Source: Numida meleagris
Lineage: Eukaryota; Chordata; Aves; Galliformes; Numididae
NCBI RefSeq assembly: GCF_002078875.1
Contig: NC_034424.1
Coordinates: 5,252,296-5,316,295 of the forward strand
Direction: 5' to 3'
DNA: 64,000 bases
The notes under the pieces are model-generated. The model was not told where the DNA came from and searched no databases. It saw only the letters and a list, made by a program, of their open reading frames with translations. Every line of letters begins with the position of its first letter. Position 1 is the stretch's first letter. The position numbers were made by a program, and so were the translations under genes. Shown here one piece after another: positions 49,401-61,118 of the stretch.

Positions 49401-52400
49401 GGCTGGAAGGGAAGGAGCTGACAGGAAAGCACAGCTTCAGCCGTCCCCCTCCCCCAGTTACTGACAGAGGAACCATTTACAAAAGGCTGATTCTCTTGGG
49501 AACTGAGAGGCAGGAACGCAGCGTCTGTGAGTAATTTCCTGCTCAATATGGCTGCTCTGACTCACTCCGTTCCCCTGGGGTCACTGCGGGACTGCAGCGC
49601 TCTCGCTGCCGCTCTCGCTCCCCCCCAGCTCGCTCCGTTTCTCTCCCTCTTCTCCCTTTGTGGCTGGAATGAGCTCATTTTCTCCCTCGTCCCCTTTCTC
49701 CCCTCCGCCCCAGTTTGAAACAATAGCCATGCCTCCCCTTGCTGGGCATGCAGGGTCCAGTGGGCCGTGGTCACAGCTGTGCCAGGGGCTCATGGAGCCA
49801 GCAGGGCTGGAGCATGGGGCCGGCTGGCGAAGCTCGCTGCCCCGTGCTTGTCTGCTGCAGCCCAGGAACGGGGAGGAAAGCAAAGCGTGCACGTGAGGGC
49901 TGCTGCAAGCTGTGCCCATGCGAAGGATGGCGATGCTGGAGGAAGGTTTGGCGTCAGAACACATACCATCAAATCAGCCTCACCAGCGGAAGCGCCGTGC
50001 CCACCGAGCTGCCCAGCACATGGGGCTCAGCCACGCGCGTGCTCCCCGCTCCCCTGCCACGTGCAGCCTGTAGCGTGGTGCCCGCCAGTGCCAAATCCTC
50101 CTGCCTGATGGCACGCTGGCTCTGTCAAGTGATGTTGTGCTTTGTCTGTCTGCGCGTTTCATCTTGTATCTGCAAGGGAAACGTGCACGGCGGAGGGGAG
50201 CGGGGATGGCTCAGCGGCTCATCACTCATTCCCCTGCTTGTGAGAGCCATAGAGGGGAGTGGGGATAGGTCTGTGCAAAACAGCTGCAACCCCGAGGTCA
50301 GCCTGTTTGAAGCGTGTTGTCCTCCAGGTAATGTTTTTTTTCCTCCCCTCTTTTCCCCGTCTCTTTTTCTACTGCAAGCTGATGCCATGCAGACCTTGCA
50401 GAAGGGCAGCAGCAGTTTCTCAAAGCAAATCGAGCAGCCTCGCTTCCTTTTAGAGCACTGTGTTTGGAGGCTGTTTTCCCACCCTTGTGCCAGGCCTGTG
50501 TGTGCATGGAGGGAAGGAGTTGGTTGTTGGAGCTGAGTGGAAGAGTCCAAGAGATTCCTCTCTCCCCATGCTCCGTTCTAGCGTGAGCTTCGGCCTTGTG
50601 GTTTCTGATGTCATGGGAACTTTGCTCACTCAGAGAGGCCGCGTTATATTTCTGCCTCTCCCCGAGGGTCTGTTTTTGTTCATGGAGAAGAGGAGAGAGA
50701 GCTATCAAGGGAATCTGCATGCAACTGTCCCTGATTGCAGCTTCCCCCTTGCCCTCCCTCCTCTACACCCCTCTTCCTGGGAGGAAGAATACCAGAGTGC
50801 TTAAACAAAAAAAACACTCTGAGGTGTGTGCTGCAAGCAAACAGGCTGCAGCTCTGGAGCCTGTTTGGAGTGGGGCTTCAGTGCGTCCCCTCCTCTCCAG
50901 GCAGGTGTGGGCACGGGGCTGCTGCTGACCTGCACTGCCCTCTGCATGCAGGGAAGGCAGTGGCAGTTGTCTCTGCAGCTTGTTGATTATCTGAATGGGG
51001 AATGAGTCATTTTCTTGGAAAGCCCAACAGTGCTGAACAGGAAGGTTTCTGGGTAGAATAGGAACAGCGTTAAGCCAAGCTCTACTTGGAGGGAGAATAG
51101 GACTTTACGTGGGGGTTTATAGTGCAGCCATTAACAGGGAGGTGTGCATAGGGAGGTTTGATTAGAGAACTGTGGCAGGAAAAGGCTTAATTTCGTCAGG
51201 GAGGTGGGGAGCTGGAGCACCATAGCTTCATACGCTGTGGCTGCAGCGGGAGGGAGGGAGGCACGGTGCAGTGAGGTGGCTGGCGTGTGGCTCACGGGGC
51301 TGCTGGGAATGTTTGCTTGGTGAGCGTGAGTCACTGCTGGTGCACAGCTCCTGCATGGCCCCGCTCCTCAATCCTGCTCTCGGGTCTCTTTCAGATGAAG
51401 ACGGGCCCCTTCGCTGAGCACTCCAACCAGCTCTGGAACATCAGCGCCGTACCCTCCTGGTCCAAGGTCAACCAGGGCCTCATCCGCATGTACAAGGCAG
51501 AGGTGAGCGCCGTGGGCAGGGGGAGGCTGGCTCAGGGTTGTCCAGTGGCCACATAGGTCCTTGTGTCATGGATCAGCTCTTTGCTGCCTGTGCCTCGTGC
51601 CCGTTGGTGCAGGGGCCCGTCATGGCCAGTTCTGCTCCTTGCTGCATGGCTCAGGGACGTTGGGTGCTGCTGGCCAGAAGAAGGCTCCTGCCTGCCCAAT
51701 GTTTGCCCCCAAACCAGTCCTAAAATGGCCCTTCTTTCAGGCATGACTTTTGCCATTTCTCGTCTTTCCATAGTACAAGTCTCAGGTCTCCAAGTTAGGG
51801 CCAATACTGTGACACTCATCCTTCTGGTGCTCATCCTTCTGGTTCCCACAGTGCTGTTTTCCTAGCTGCACGAGACCCTGTTTAAACCCGCATCCCACGT
51901 TTCAGGAGCACCAAAGCAGGCTGAATGCCTCCTGCCCATCTCTGCTGTCTGTGAGTCCTGTCCACAAAGCGCACCAGACCAGCGAGGCACAGCCTCCACC
52001 AGGGCTTGGCAGTCCTCTGTGGGCTATGCAGGCTTTCCTGGCAAACCCTGACCCAGAGAACTGGGCAATTTTGGCTGTCCCTTATCTCTCCTTCCTGCTC
52101 GAGCTAACTCTGAGCTTGGGGAAGCAGGACAGGAACTGCCACATCTGGGCCTTCGGTGGGATCTGACTGAGAGGCAGCATCTTTTGCTGGGAAGGCCAGC
52201 ACTGTGCCAGCCCTGCCGGAGCAACAGGGATTGCACAGCTGCCCGCTGTGGGAGGTGCACCAGTTCCCTCAGGTAGGGCTTGAAGGAGTTATTCCTGCAC
52301 ACTGTGCTCTCTGCTCAAGCCAGCCATGCTCCTGTTTGTTGCTGGGTCTTGGGGCAAAGTCTGGGCGGGCAGCTCCAGCTCACAAAGGGGTTAACTGTGC

Positions 52401-55400
52401 CGAACTTGGCGCACTCCCTCCCCCAGCCCTTCCTCTGCGCTTCACATCCTGTGTTTAGGTTCCAGGCCACATACCTCTCTAATCTGCGAGGTGTCACTCC
52501 CAGGCCCGCTGGCTCCTTCCGCCCCCAGCTCAGCTTTCCTCCCAGCTTCCAGGAGGAGAGCAGCGCTGGGGGTCGACCCCCGAGGGGTGCCTCTGTGCTG
52601 CCCCTCTGGGTCTGCCCCAGCTCAGAGCTCTGTCTTGGAACCACTGCCTTCCAGGGAACCCTGGACTGGAGGCTCTGGTGTGAGAGAAGGAGGTCCTGGG
52701 GGAGCTCCCAGCCCTGAGAGCACCGATGAAGCGCTGCTGCCTCCTCCTCAGCTCCCTCTCCTTTGGGTGTTCCCCAGGCACCCCACGGTGTCCTGTGCTG
52801 TTTGGGTACCCCTACCCGGTGTGCCCTGTTACTGCTTGGTTGGTTCCTCCTGGAGTTTGGCAGTGGTGTGCCCACAGCGCAGTGGGCATGTTCACTGGTG
52901 TTTCGGGGTCACCACGTGCTGGCAGATCTACCTGGCCTTCTGGGGACAGTATAACTCTGGGAATCCATCAGGGTGTGGGAGAGCCTGTGGTTGTTTCTAG
53001 GTGCACCTATGACATGGTCCTTTTTATGTTAAATAGCAGACAACGTTCTCTGTGGAAATGCTGAACCTGACACTGGTGGGTTTCTAGAAATACGTAGAGA
53101 TGTGGCTGTGTGAGAGAGCACAGAAGCTGCTGGGAAGAGTAACAGAGCACAAATTTAGGCTAAGGTATGGAAGACGTTGAGTGAACCAAACTGCTGTGTG
53201 ACTTCAGATTTAGCTTCTTGCTCCAAGAATGTCTGTAGATCTTAAAGGATTGATCTTAAGTGTATGGTCCTCACACAGCAGTGTGGCACTGCACGGTGCC
53301 TACATTCACTTGGATGGGGAAACTTACTGGGGAGATCCCACTGATTCCTGATATCTGCTCGGGGGAGCCTCCCACCCCACTGCTGGCTGAGCCAGTTCCT
53401 GCCCAGCTGAGGAGGAAGGGGGAGCAGGGACATCACCACAGAATCATAGAATGGTTTGGGATGGCAGTGGCTGGGCAGGGCTCGTCACCGCGGTGTGCTT
53501 GGTCATGCAATTTTTACCAACACATTTGCAGCTAGACTTGAATGATTTTCTGAGAAGGATACGGTGTTTGGCTGAGGCTTTCACCTTCTGCAGGTGAGTC
53601 CTTCTGTGTGTTTCAGGCTGGACACCCACAGTCACTCTTGAAGATCTTGTCTGCTTGCTATGGGCTCCCAGGGCAAGTTTCTGCTGGATGTTCCCAGCTG
53701 TGTTGCCTTCACCTTTGCTGTCTTTCTCTAATTAGGCACTGCCAATGTTAGCAGAAGATAAGTGAGCCAACAGCCCCACGTACTGTCACAGAAGCTGTCT
53801 GCCTCAAGCTGGATGAAGATCTGTGACAGTATGTGGGGTTGGAGGGAGGGAAGGTTTGGGTTTGTAATGTTGCTTTTCGCCTGGCTGGTTATTGTGAGAG
53901 CAAGGTTTCCTCCTCATCCCCTTCTTCCTACTGCATCTTCACCGTCTGATCACACACTGTAATGAGATCAGATGAAATCCAGGATGGAGGCTCCAGCCAG
54001 CAGCCTGGCGGTGACTGGGAAGTGCTCGGTGCTGACCGCTTTTGAGCGGAGGCAGCAAGGCAGAGGGCTCAGTCGCTTGGAGCGGACCAGCAGAAATCAA
54101 TTGCTCGCTCACAACCCGCTCTTGCTTGGCAGAAGTGCAGCAGTTCCCAGGTCTGGTTTGTTTAAAATGCGGCGTGGATGCTTTGGCTCTTCTCTGTTCC
54201 CTCTATGGGATGACTTGATGACTCTAAACAACCAGCACAAAGTTCAAGCTCGTCCATGTGCTCTCACCTGGATCCATGCACTCCGGGATGCTTGTTACAT
54301 GTGGACAGAGAGTAGATTCAAGGCAACGTGTCTTCTGCTCTGTGTATTTATGAAATCTCAAATGTGTCTATTTATAATATAAATATAATGGGTGCAGAAG
54401 TGTTAGCTTGGAAGTGCAAGGGCTTTTCTTATTCTCTTCTTCAAAGGCGAGTGAAGAAGTCGACAGAATAGAGTGTGGTTAAAGCAGCAGCCTTGATGTT
54501 TTTCCCCTGAGCCTGCTTTTGAGTCTCCTGACCTTTCCTTCTCCACTGCAGTCAGATGGGAAATACTTTCCATTGTAACTAATCTAGTCCCGGTTCCATC
54601 TTTAAAGGTTGGACGTGATGCAGGAATCTACTCCCCAGTTGAGTCTCAAGCCAGGACTTCACCACAATTGGGATGACAGGAAGAAGAGAATAAGCTTGTC
54701 CCCTCTATCAAACTAGCATGAGCTACATCAGTTTCACCTGCAAGGAGTGCAGGAGGGTCCTGTCTCCTGGCACCTTTTATAACCCAGAAAAATTGTCCTA
54801 GTCCTGATGGAGGGAGAAGTTTCTCTGCTCGTTTCTTCTTGGGCTGTCGATGCGTTAAATGGGGAAGATTCTTGTTCTTCCCACTGGTGGTAAAGTCTCT
54901 CCATCAGGAGTCCAAACCAGTCACGTCTTCTGTGGGACTCCTTGGAGCCAGTTGGGGTGACATTTCCAGCTGTCAGCATCTCCACTATTCATTTCTCTCC
55001 GTTATTGCTTCATGTCACTGCTGTCCCGTGCTGCTTCCTCTGGGGATTTGCCAGAGTGGTGCTAGGAGATGGTGGCTTCTCTGAGCCCTTAGGAAGTGTT
55101 TGGGAAGCTTAGAAGTTGATGTGCTCTCATCGCCGCAGGACTTGCTTCTTCCTTCTGCTGGACACGGTGTCCCCGGCACCCATGTAGAGGAGCAGTCCCC
55201 ATTGCAGCCCAGTGAGGAGGTCTGCAGCCCTCCTGGTTAGCACAGCCCTGGGTAATGTGGCTGATATTAGTGTAGATGCAGCTATTGAGTTGATGCACAC
55301 ATGCTGCTGAGGTTTGTGTGTCTGGACGTGAATCCATTCCATGCTCTGCGTGAGTCTTGGGCAGTCTGAATCTGTAATGACTCAAAGAATAGAGCTCTGA

Positions 55401-56246
55401 GTGGCTCTGTCAGGCAGGTTTTGGAAAACTTTGACGTGGTCATTGACTGCAGTCACTGGTCTCCCTGCTCTGGCAGGGAGGTGAGCAGAAGGGCTGTGCC
55501 TGTTCCAGCACAGAGCCCACCTTAGCTGGAGAAAGCAGCTCTGAACTGAGCTGCCTCACTGGGGGTGTGTGAAATTGATGTGTGATCCTTACTCTATGAT
55601 GGGAGTGGGAATTCCAGGAGCGAGGTCTTTGGGAATAAGGTTGCATCTTAAACTGTGGCAGCAAAATTGCGAGCGCTCGTTCATTGAAGACCTGAGAATC
55701 TGCAGCGCAGCGTGGGCAGCGCCTTGTGGCTGCCGGGTGGTGCTCAGAGCTGGAGCGTGGGCACCGTCCTGGGGAGGGAGGGCCTGCCTTTTCCCTGGGG
55801 GTTTCTGCAGTTCTTTAAGGGTTTGTAGGGTGAAGCTCTTCAAAGGGATCAGCTGGAGCGATGAGAAGGTGGTGAGGGAGAAAGCTGCTGACATAAACAC
55901 GCCTCTTCTGCTCATGCTCCCGGCCTGAATTTCAGCAAGCAAAAGGTTCTGGCTGAAAGGAAGGAGTTGGGGACGCGAGGTGTTACTGGACTGAAGAGCC
56001 TGCTGGGAGTGTGGGGTGAGGGATGTGGGACTGATCCCCGTGCAAGCACGCAGCTCAGCCAGCGGCCCTGAGCTCACTGTCTCCCATACCCAGGGCTGGG
56101 CGCAGCTCTGGCTGCCTGCGTGCGGCGGGCACGGCTGCTGAACTCACCCCTCTTTGTTTCCCCTCCTGCAGTGCCTGGAGAAGTTCCCTGTGATCCAGCA
56201 CTTTAAGTTCGGCAGCCTGCTCCCCATCCAGCCTGTGACGTCCTAA
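34119..56246 (+). CDS. PTPA: Serine/threonine-protein phosphatase 2A activator, 10 coding exons
   Basis: This PP2A activator (PPP2R4) is a peptidyl-prolyl isomerase-like protein that helps load metal into and activate the PP2A catalytic subunit in cytosol and nucleus. Coding exons are 34119-34143, 35718-35818, 37127-37213, 41949-42074, 42814-42931, 44451-44550, 46215-46339, 46824-46924, 51395-51502 and 56172-56246. Phases close to 966 nt, 321 aa, against about 323 for the common human isoform. The protein is one PTPA domain, beginning [20 protein letters not shown]. It carries the highly conserved [20 protein letters not shown] (residues 142 on), [20 protein letters not shown] and [20 protein letters not shown] blocks, and ends [13 protein letters not shown]. 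The N-terminal 20 residues are the only diverged part. Start is the first ATG in frame, in a good context, matching mammalian MAEGE. Confidence 0.97.
34144..35717 (+). other. PTPA intron 1
   Basis: A 1.6-kb intron that starts in the CpG island and carries one CR1 tail at 35048-35127. Nothing else is recognised. Confidence 0.75.
35048..35127 (+). repeat. CR1 LINE 3' end
   Basis: CAGTTGGACTCGGTGGTCCT, then CTCTCCAACTCGGGATAG and GGTTCTATGG match the CR1 3' tail, + orientation, in PTPA intron 1. Confidence 0.9.
37214..41948 (+). other. PTPA intron 3, no gene seen
   Basis: A 4.7-kb intron. It corresponds to the position where some mammalian isoforms include an extra exon encoding about 35 residues; I found no frame resembling it. 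It contains an A-rich tract near 38327-38342 and two copies of TTTAATTATTTA (39825 and 40102) in otherwise GC-rich sequence. Confidence 0.65.
46925..51394 (+). other. PTPA intron 8, no gene seen
   Basis: A 4.5-kb intron with locally GC-rich patches (48.8-50.2 kb), a CTCF-like motif at 48202-48215, a G-tract near 48463-48475 and an AP-1 core TGAGTCA at 51003-51009. The long open frame at 49739-50536 has no recognisable homology. Confidence 0.65.
48202..48215 (+). promoter_or_regulatory. CTCF-like motif
   Basis: CCACCTGGTGGCGG fits the CTCF core pattern CCASYAGRKGGCRS with one mismatch. A weaker related string, CCGCTAGGGGGGC, occurs about 200 bp downstream near 48393-48405. Confidence 0.45.
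53437..53478 (-). repeat. Short CR1 3' terminus
   Basis: CACAGAATCATAGAATGG followed by TTTGGGATGGCAG is the reverse complement of the CR1 terminal repeat, only about 40 bp long. Confidence 0.65.
53774..53838 (+). ncRNA. Putative pre-miRNA-like hairpin (unrecognised)
   Basis: The left arm CCCCACGTACTGTCACAGA (53774-53792) pairs with the right arm TCTGTGACAGTATGTGGGG (53820-53838) over 19 bp, with a single G-U wobble and no bulge. The 27-nt loop can form a further small AGCT/AGCT stem. Outside, CCAA (53767-53770) can pair with TTGG (53839-53842) across a 3-nt bulge, giving about 23 bp in all. Size and pairing fit a microRNA precursor lying sense within PTPA intron 9. The structure is read directly; that it is transcribed and processed is inference, and I do not recognise the arms as a known miRNA. 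Confidence 0.45.
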
Positions 56247-57860
56247 GGAGGCCGCGGGAGGAGCCGAGGCAGCGGAGGCATAGCGCGGAGCTCTTCCTCC
56301 TCCCCCACCCCCTCCTCCTCATCACCTCACCCGTTCCACAGCCCATCTATTCCTGCACATCCTCATCGGCAACCGCAGACCCAAAGCACTCGGCCTTGCA
56401 CGGGAGACGGGACCGGGGCGGCTCCTCCCGCAAGTCCCCGCCACCAGGATGTCTCACGAGCGACCAAGGGGCTGTGCTGCTCCGCTCCGCTGCCGTGTGC
56501 GGGTCTGGGCGTGTGAAGGGGGTTCACTAGGGGCTGCCTGGCAGCAAAACCCTCTGCTTTCCTTCCCAAGAGGAAGGGGGTGTGGAGGGGAGGAAGGCAC
56601 GTGTGTACGCGCTGGGCACTGGTAACAGCAGTTTCCCTTTTGGAATTCCGTTTGAAGTTTCCTGTTGGTGTTTGGTCTGGAAACCATTGCGAGGGGTGAG
56701 GTGTGAGCCTGCACGTGTCTTCAGGCAGACACCTTTGCTCGCACAGGGGGTTCTTAAATGGGAAAGGGGAGCTGCGGGGAAGGTCTGTGGGTTGCTGGAA
56801 GCCCAGGGTACCACCTCTCCCCGATCCTAAAGAAGGAGAGCCACCTCCCTCCTTCCTCCATCTCTTCTGCAAGGTTCCCTGGGCCTTCCTTTCCCAGCAC
56901 CACCTCTCGGGTGAAGCGAGGAGGCTGTGGGGTCTGCGCTGTTTTCAGAGCTGATGGGAACGGCTAGGCAAGGACTGCTGAGTGGTGCCCGCTCAGGCTC
57001 CCTCCCCTCTGTAGTTAACGGGCACAAAACATCACACGTTCACACACATTCATTGCTGTTTAGGGATCAGCTGGGTCCAGCCTGCCCTCTGTGCTCTCCT
57101 CTCCTCCTCCTCCTCTGTGCTTTGCTGCCTGGGGGCTGGGCTGGCCTCAATGGCACGAGGTGGCCATGGTTGCTACTGCTTGGTCATAAATTACAGCGAC
57201 AGCCTCATAGCACTGGATTTCCCCGTGAAGCAGCATGTTCCCCGGCCTTTTTAGGGAGGCATCTCTGGAGCAAAGGCAGCATGGGGGTAAGCATGCAGCG
57301 TAACATGCACTTATATACCTGTGCTGGAAACAAAAAGCATATGTAGCCCAGGACAGCGGGTTTTACCTGGAGAAAGCTCTCTTCCCTCTGTCATTCCCTG
57401 CTGGTGCTGCTGTGCATCCCAGGCAGTGGAACCACGCTTCCAGTGCCACCAGCAGCAGCTTGGAGGTGGGGGAATGAACGGAGCCGTGCTCCCAGTCAGC
57501 ACCAGCGTTGCTTGGAGGGCAGAAATGCCTGGTGCCGTGTTGCTGTGTCCATGTGTCTTGGCCGAGGTGGCTGCAAACCTGGGGGGGGGAAGTCTTAGGG
57601 TTCCCAGGCTGGGTTTGGCAGGGGGGTGAGCTCTGGCTGGGACCGGGGGCAGCTATGTCCCTTCTCTGGCTGTTTGCCTTTTGCTGATGCACTGCTGAAT
57701 AAGATGCAGCGAAGAGCAGGTGGCTGCAGAGCTAAAGCAGAGCTTTCTGCTGCTGTCCTGAGCTGGGTGGTGGGAAGGGGCACGGATCTGAGCTGCCTCA
57801 ACCAACTGTGGATGTGCGTTTTCAATAATGAAAGACTCAAGTCGTGTTCTAATCTCAAGT
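56247..57860 (+). other. PTPA: PTPA 3' untranslated region
   Basis: GC-rich non-coding sequence follows the TAA. No canonical AATAAA is found until beyond 59 kb. An AATAAT at 57824-57829, followed by TGTTAACGAGATGTGTGTGT, is the best candidate end and would give a 3' UTR of about 1.6 kb. Confidence 0.5.
57824..57829 (+). promoter_or_regulatory. Candidate PTPA polyadenylation signal
   Basis: The variant hexamer AATAAT has a GT-rich element about 45 nt downstream (57868-57878). The canonical AATAAA hexamers at about 59230 and 59285 are alternatives. Confidence 0.35.
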
Positions 57861-58538
57861 TGTTAACGAGATGTGTGTGTCATCTTGGCTTTACAAACAG
57901 GAATAGGGCTGGAGCCCTGTGCTTGCTGGGAGCCCGCTTCTGGTGGAGCAGGGTGGGAACCAGCACCTGGAGCAGACCTCAGGCTTCTCCTTCTGCGTCC
58001 CCTCTCCTTGCTGCGTGGCTTCTGGCAAGTGTCACCACGCTGTCACTGGCTGCATGGCATCTGGCTGCTGAGGGCTGAGCTAAAGCCTGTGGCTTCCCAA
58101 ACCTGCCCAATGGCTGGGAATACATCTCTCCCAGTAATCTTATGGAAACAGGGCTTCCATGTAAAAGGATGGGTGGAAATGTTGATATCCACACCCTATG
58201 TACTGGGAGGGACTCCCAGAATGTGAAATACAGCCCCAAAAAAGGGGTGGGGAGGCTCTTCCTTCCCCTGCAGCCGCTCTGCGGGGACGGTGTCCCCGGG
58301 TTGGGACCCACCGAGGTGGGGTGGGGGGGGAGGAGGCTCACGGATGGCTCTCGCTTGCCTGAATCTGTGCTTCTGTCCTGCTGGGGCTTTCTGGACTCGG
58401 AGCAGCTCATCCCGCCTCACACCGCGTGGGCTGTGTCCCTGTAGCGTGGCACTCGCCCTCCTCCAGCTCCCACCGGTGAGCACGGGCTCTGGGGGCTCAG
58501 CTCCTGTCCTGCAGGGTCCGCCATCAGCAGCGCCCGGC

Positions 58539-58901
58539 NNNNNNNNNNNNNNNNNNNNNNNNNNNNNNNNNNNNNNNNNNNNNNNNNNNNNNNNNNNNNN
58601 NNNNNNNNNNNNNNNNNNNNNNNNNNNNNNNNNNNNNNNNNNNNNNNNNNNNNNNNNNNNNNNNNNNNNNNNNNNNNNNNNNNNNNNNNNNNNNNNNNNN
58701 NNNNNNNNNNNNNNNNNNNNNNNNNNNNNNNNNNNNNNNNNNNNNNNNNNNNNNNNNNNNNNNNNNNNNNNNNNNNNNNNNNNNNNNNNNNNNNNNNNNN
58801 NNNNNNNNNNNNNNNNNNNNNNNNNNNNNNNNNNNNNNNNNNNNNNNNNNNNNNNNNNNNNNNNNNNNNNNNNNNNNNNNNNNNNNNNNNNNNNNNNNNN
58901 N
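58539..58901. other. Assembly gap, 363 N
   Basis: A run of unresolved bases flanked by GC-rich sequence. Translations spanning it are meaningless. Confidence 1.
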
Positions 58902-60329
58902 CCCAGCTTTGGCACCTGGGTGCTGTGCCACCAAATACCTCTTGAAGATCAGAGACTCTCACCACCAAAGGCCGTTCGAGCCGCGTTTCTGAGGCTGAGA
59001 ACTGGAACCCTTTTCCTTCAGATGCTTTTCCTGTCCTGCCCTACGTGCTGACTCAGCACTTCCAGCATCAGTTGAGCTCAGCAGCTTTGTTGGGCGCCTG
59101 TAGAAAATTACACCTGGAACTTCTCAGGAGCGGTGGGAGCCGGCGTAGCTGGGCTTCGGTTTCCTGCCCACCTTCCCCATCTCTGTCTTTGCAGCCCTCT
59201 TTGATGAGTGACTGCTCGCCACAGCCGGTAATAAATGAAGTACGAGCCGAGAGGAGCAGCCCCGCGCGGTGGTGGTAGGAAAAAGAATAAAAGCCAGCAC
59301 TGTGTGGTGGCATCGCTGCTGTGTTAGCTTCTCCATCCGAACCCCAGCTGCCGTGCCCGTGGGAGCCTTGTGCCGTGGAACAGGTCATGGGTGTCTCGTT
59401 GCTGCTTCAGGAAGGACTTTCTTGGCCCGGGTGTAGAATCCACCAGGGCTGCTGGAGGCCGTTTCATGCTCCAATAGCCAGGAGAAGAGATGTTAGTCCT
59501 AATTCATGTGGCTTCCCCTTCAGTGGTGAGCACCTTTCCCATTGACTCCCGAGTGTCCCGGGGTCCGAGCTTGTGCAAATGGTGCCAAACTGGGAACAGG
59601 AGCGAGCCCAGCTGGAGAAGGGCTGCTCCGGCTCCATGGGCTCGAGCAAGGGCTGAGCCCTGAGGGCATCTTTGCATTGGGCGGCCAGGAGAGGCCTCGG
59701 GGGGGTGGAGGGTGCTCCTGGTTGCTGTACAAAGCCCAGGTTTAGGAATGCCAGCACTGACCGGCTCCCCGCGGGCGTACGTGCAGCTGTCACTAAAATT
59801 GGAACAAGTCATTCCCCACGTTCCCAGTTGCAATGGTACTAATAAATGCCGTCCGCGTGCCTCAGCAGAATTCGGGCTCCTTGGTGCTCGGTGCACGCGG
59901 AACCGGGGCTGGGGTCCCAACGTGTGTGGGTCAGGGCTGAGCCCTGGGATCCACTGAGAATGGGGAGGGGGGAAGAGGAGAAAGCAGGGAGGAGGCTCCA
60001 CGCGGTTCTTCTGATCCTGAAGCACCTGGGGAAGAGAAATCCAAGCAGTGCAGTCAGGATGCCCGAATGAGCCGTTCTGATGTGGATTTCTCCCAGCTTG
60101 GTGCCAGGGATGGCACTGCTCTTCTGCAGCCTCCCTGTAGACGCAACACTTGGAGCTTCATCCAGAGCAAAAGAAACACGCGTTGTGCTACAGCTACAAG
60201 AGCAAACCATCCCAACATTCCTGAGCATCGGTCCGTCCCGGAATGGCGACAGCCTCAATGAAACTGAGCGGTGTGGTGGCTCCAAAGAAATTCCAACCAG
60301 ATTTTAAGATACTGGAGAGTGTTACTTAT

Positions 60330-60383
60330 TGGATTCCCTACTGGATTCCCCATTGGATTCCCCATTGGATTCCCCATTGGATA
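60330..60383 (+). repeat. 12-bp minisatellite, about 4.5 copies
   Basis: Units of TGGATTCCCCAT begin at 60330, 60342, 60354, 60366 and 60378 (partial). The first unit is variant (ending CCCTAC). The 12-bp length keeps one frame open through the array. Confidence 0.95.
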
Positions 60384-60978
60384 TTGGGTTGCTGTTCCTC
60401 TGTGCCTCGGCCTTTCTCTGTGTTCGGACCATACACCTTTAAAAAGATGACTTAGGTATTCCATCTCCCCTCCGATAAAACTCCCTTGCAGGCAAGAATA
60501 AAACTTACAAAAAGGCTGTTACAGAGATCATCAGCTCTCTATTAGATCGCCTGGAATATGCTCCACTAGCAGCAGAGTTTAGTCTTCTCCAAATTACTGT
60601 AGAGGATTTGACTGTATCTTGCTGATCCATCCACATTTTAATTTCCTCTGCACGGATACATATTGCAGGATGCTGGAAATCCCCAAGCCCACTGGAGCTG
60701 CACGACTGGATGTTTCATCCTGTAACACCAATAAAATGTTAATGCATACTAATAGCAGCAGCAAAGGGGTTTATGGAGCGAGCTTGGGAGCGCTTTATAA
60801 TTGCCGGGGTATCCGTGTCGCGGAGAATTTGGGGTTAGAGTCATCGAGTGTTGCACTTTGTCTGTGCAAGGAGAGAAAAGGCCTCTGGTAGAGCCTGAGG
60901 GAGCAGGGGGGCAAATGCTGGAGCTTGGCATGGAGCGTGTGCGGGGTATGGGGTGGGAGAGGGGGGGGATGGGGAAGG

Positions 60979-61118
60979 GATGGAGTCACCGTCCATGGAG
61001 GTGCTTAAAGAAAGGACAGAGGTTGCGCTGGGGGATGGGGTACAGGGCTCAGTAGTGGTGGGAGGTTGGACTGGATGGTCCTCAAGGTCTTTTCCAGCCT
61101 TAGTGATTCTGTGACTCG
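60979..61118 (+). repeat. CR1 LINE 3' end
   Basis: GGATGGAGTCACCGTCCATG, GAGGTGCTTAAAGAAAGGAC and TTGGACTGGATGGTCCTCAA, ending CCTTAGTGATTCTGTGAC, are the CR1 3' tail in + orientation, 5'-truncated. Confidence 0.9.

Larger units (their letters stand above)
51503..56171 (+). other. PTPA intron 9
   Basis: A 4.7-kb intron. It contains a 15-bp tandem duplication (51815-51844, CTCATCCTTCTGGT units), a short CR1 terminus at 53437-53478 and a strong inverted repeat at 53774-53838. No coding exon beyond those of PTPA is seen. Confidence 0.75.

Noticed and set aside
49739..50536. 265-codon + strand open frame inside PTPA intron 8
   Set aside because: It lies wholly in an intron, shows no domain or homology I recognise, and its composition follows the local GC-rich background. 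Overlapping frames on both strands are equally long.
58196..59051. Long frames spanning the N run
   Set aside because: They remain open only because N bases cannot form stop codons.
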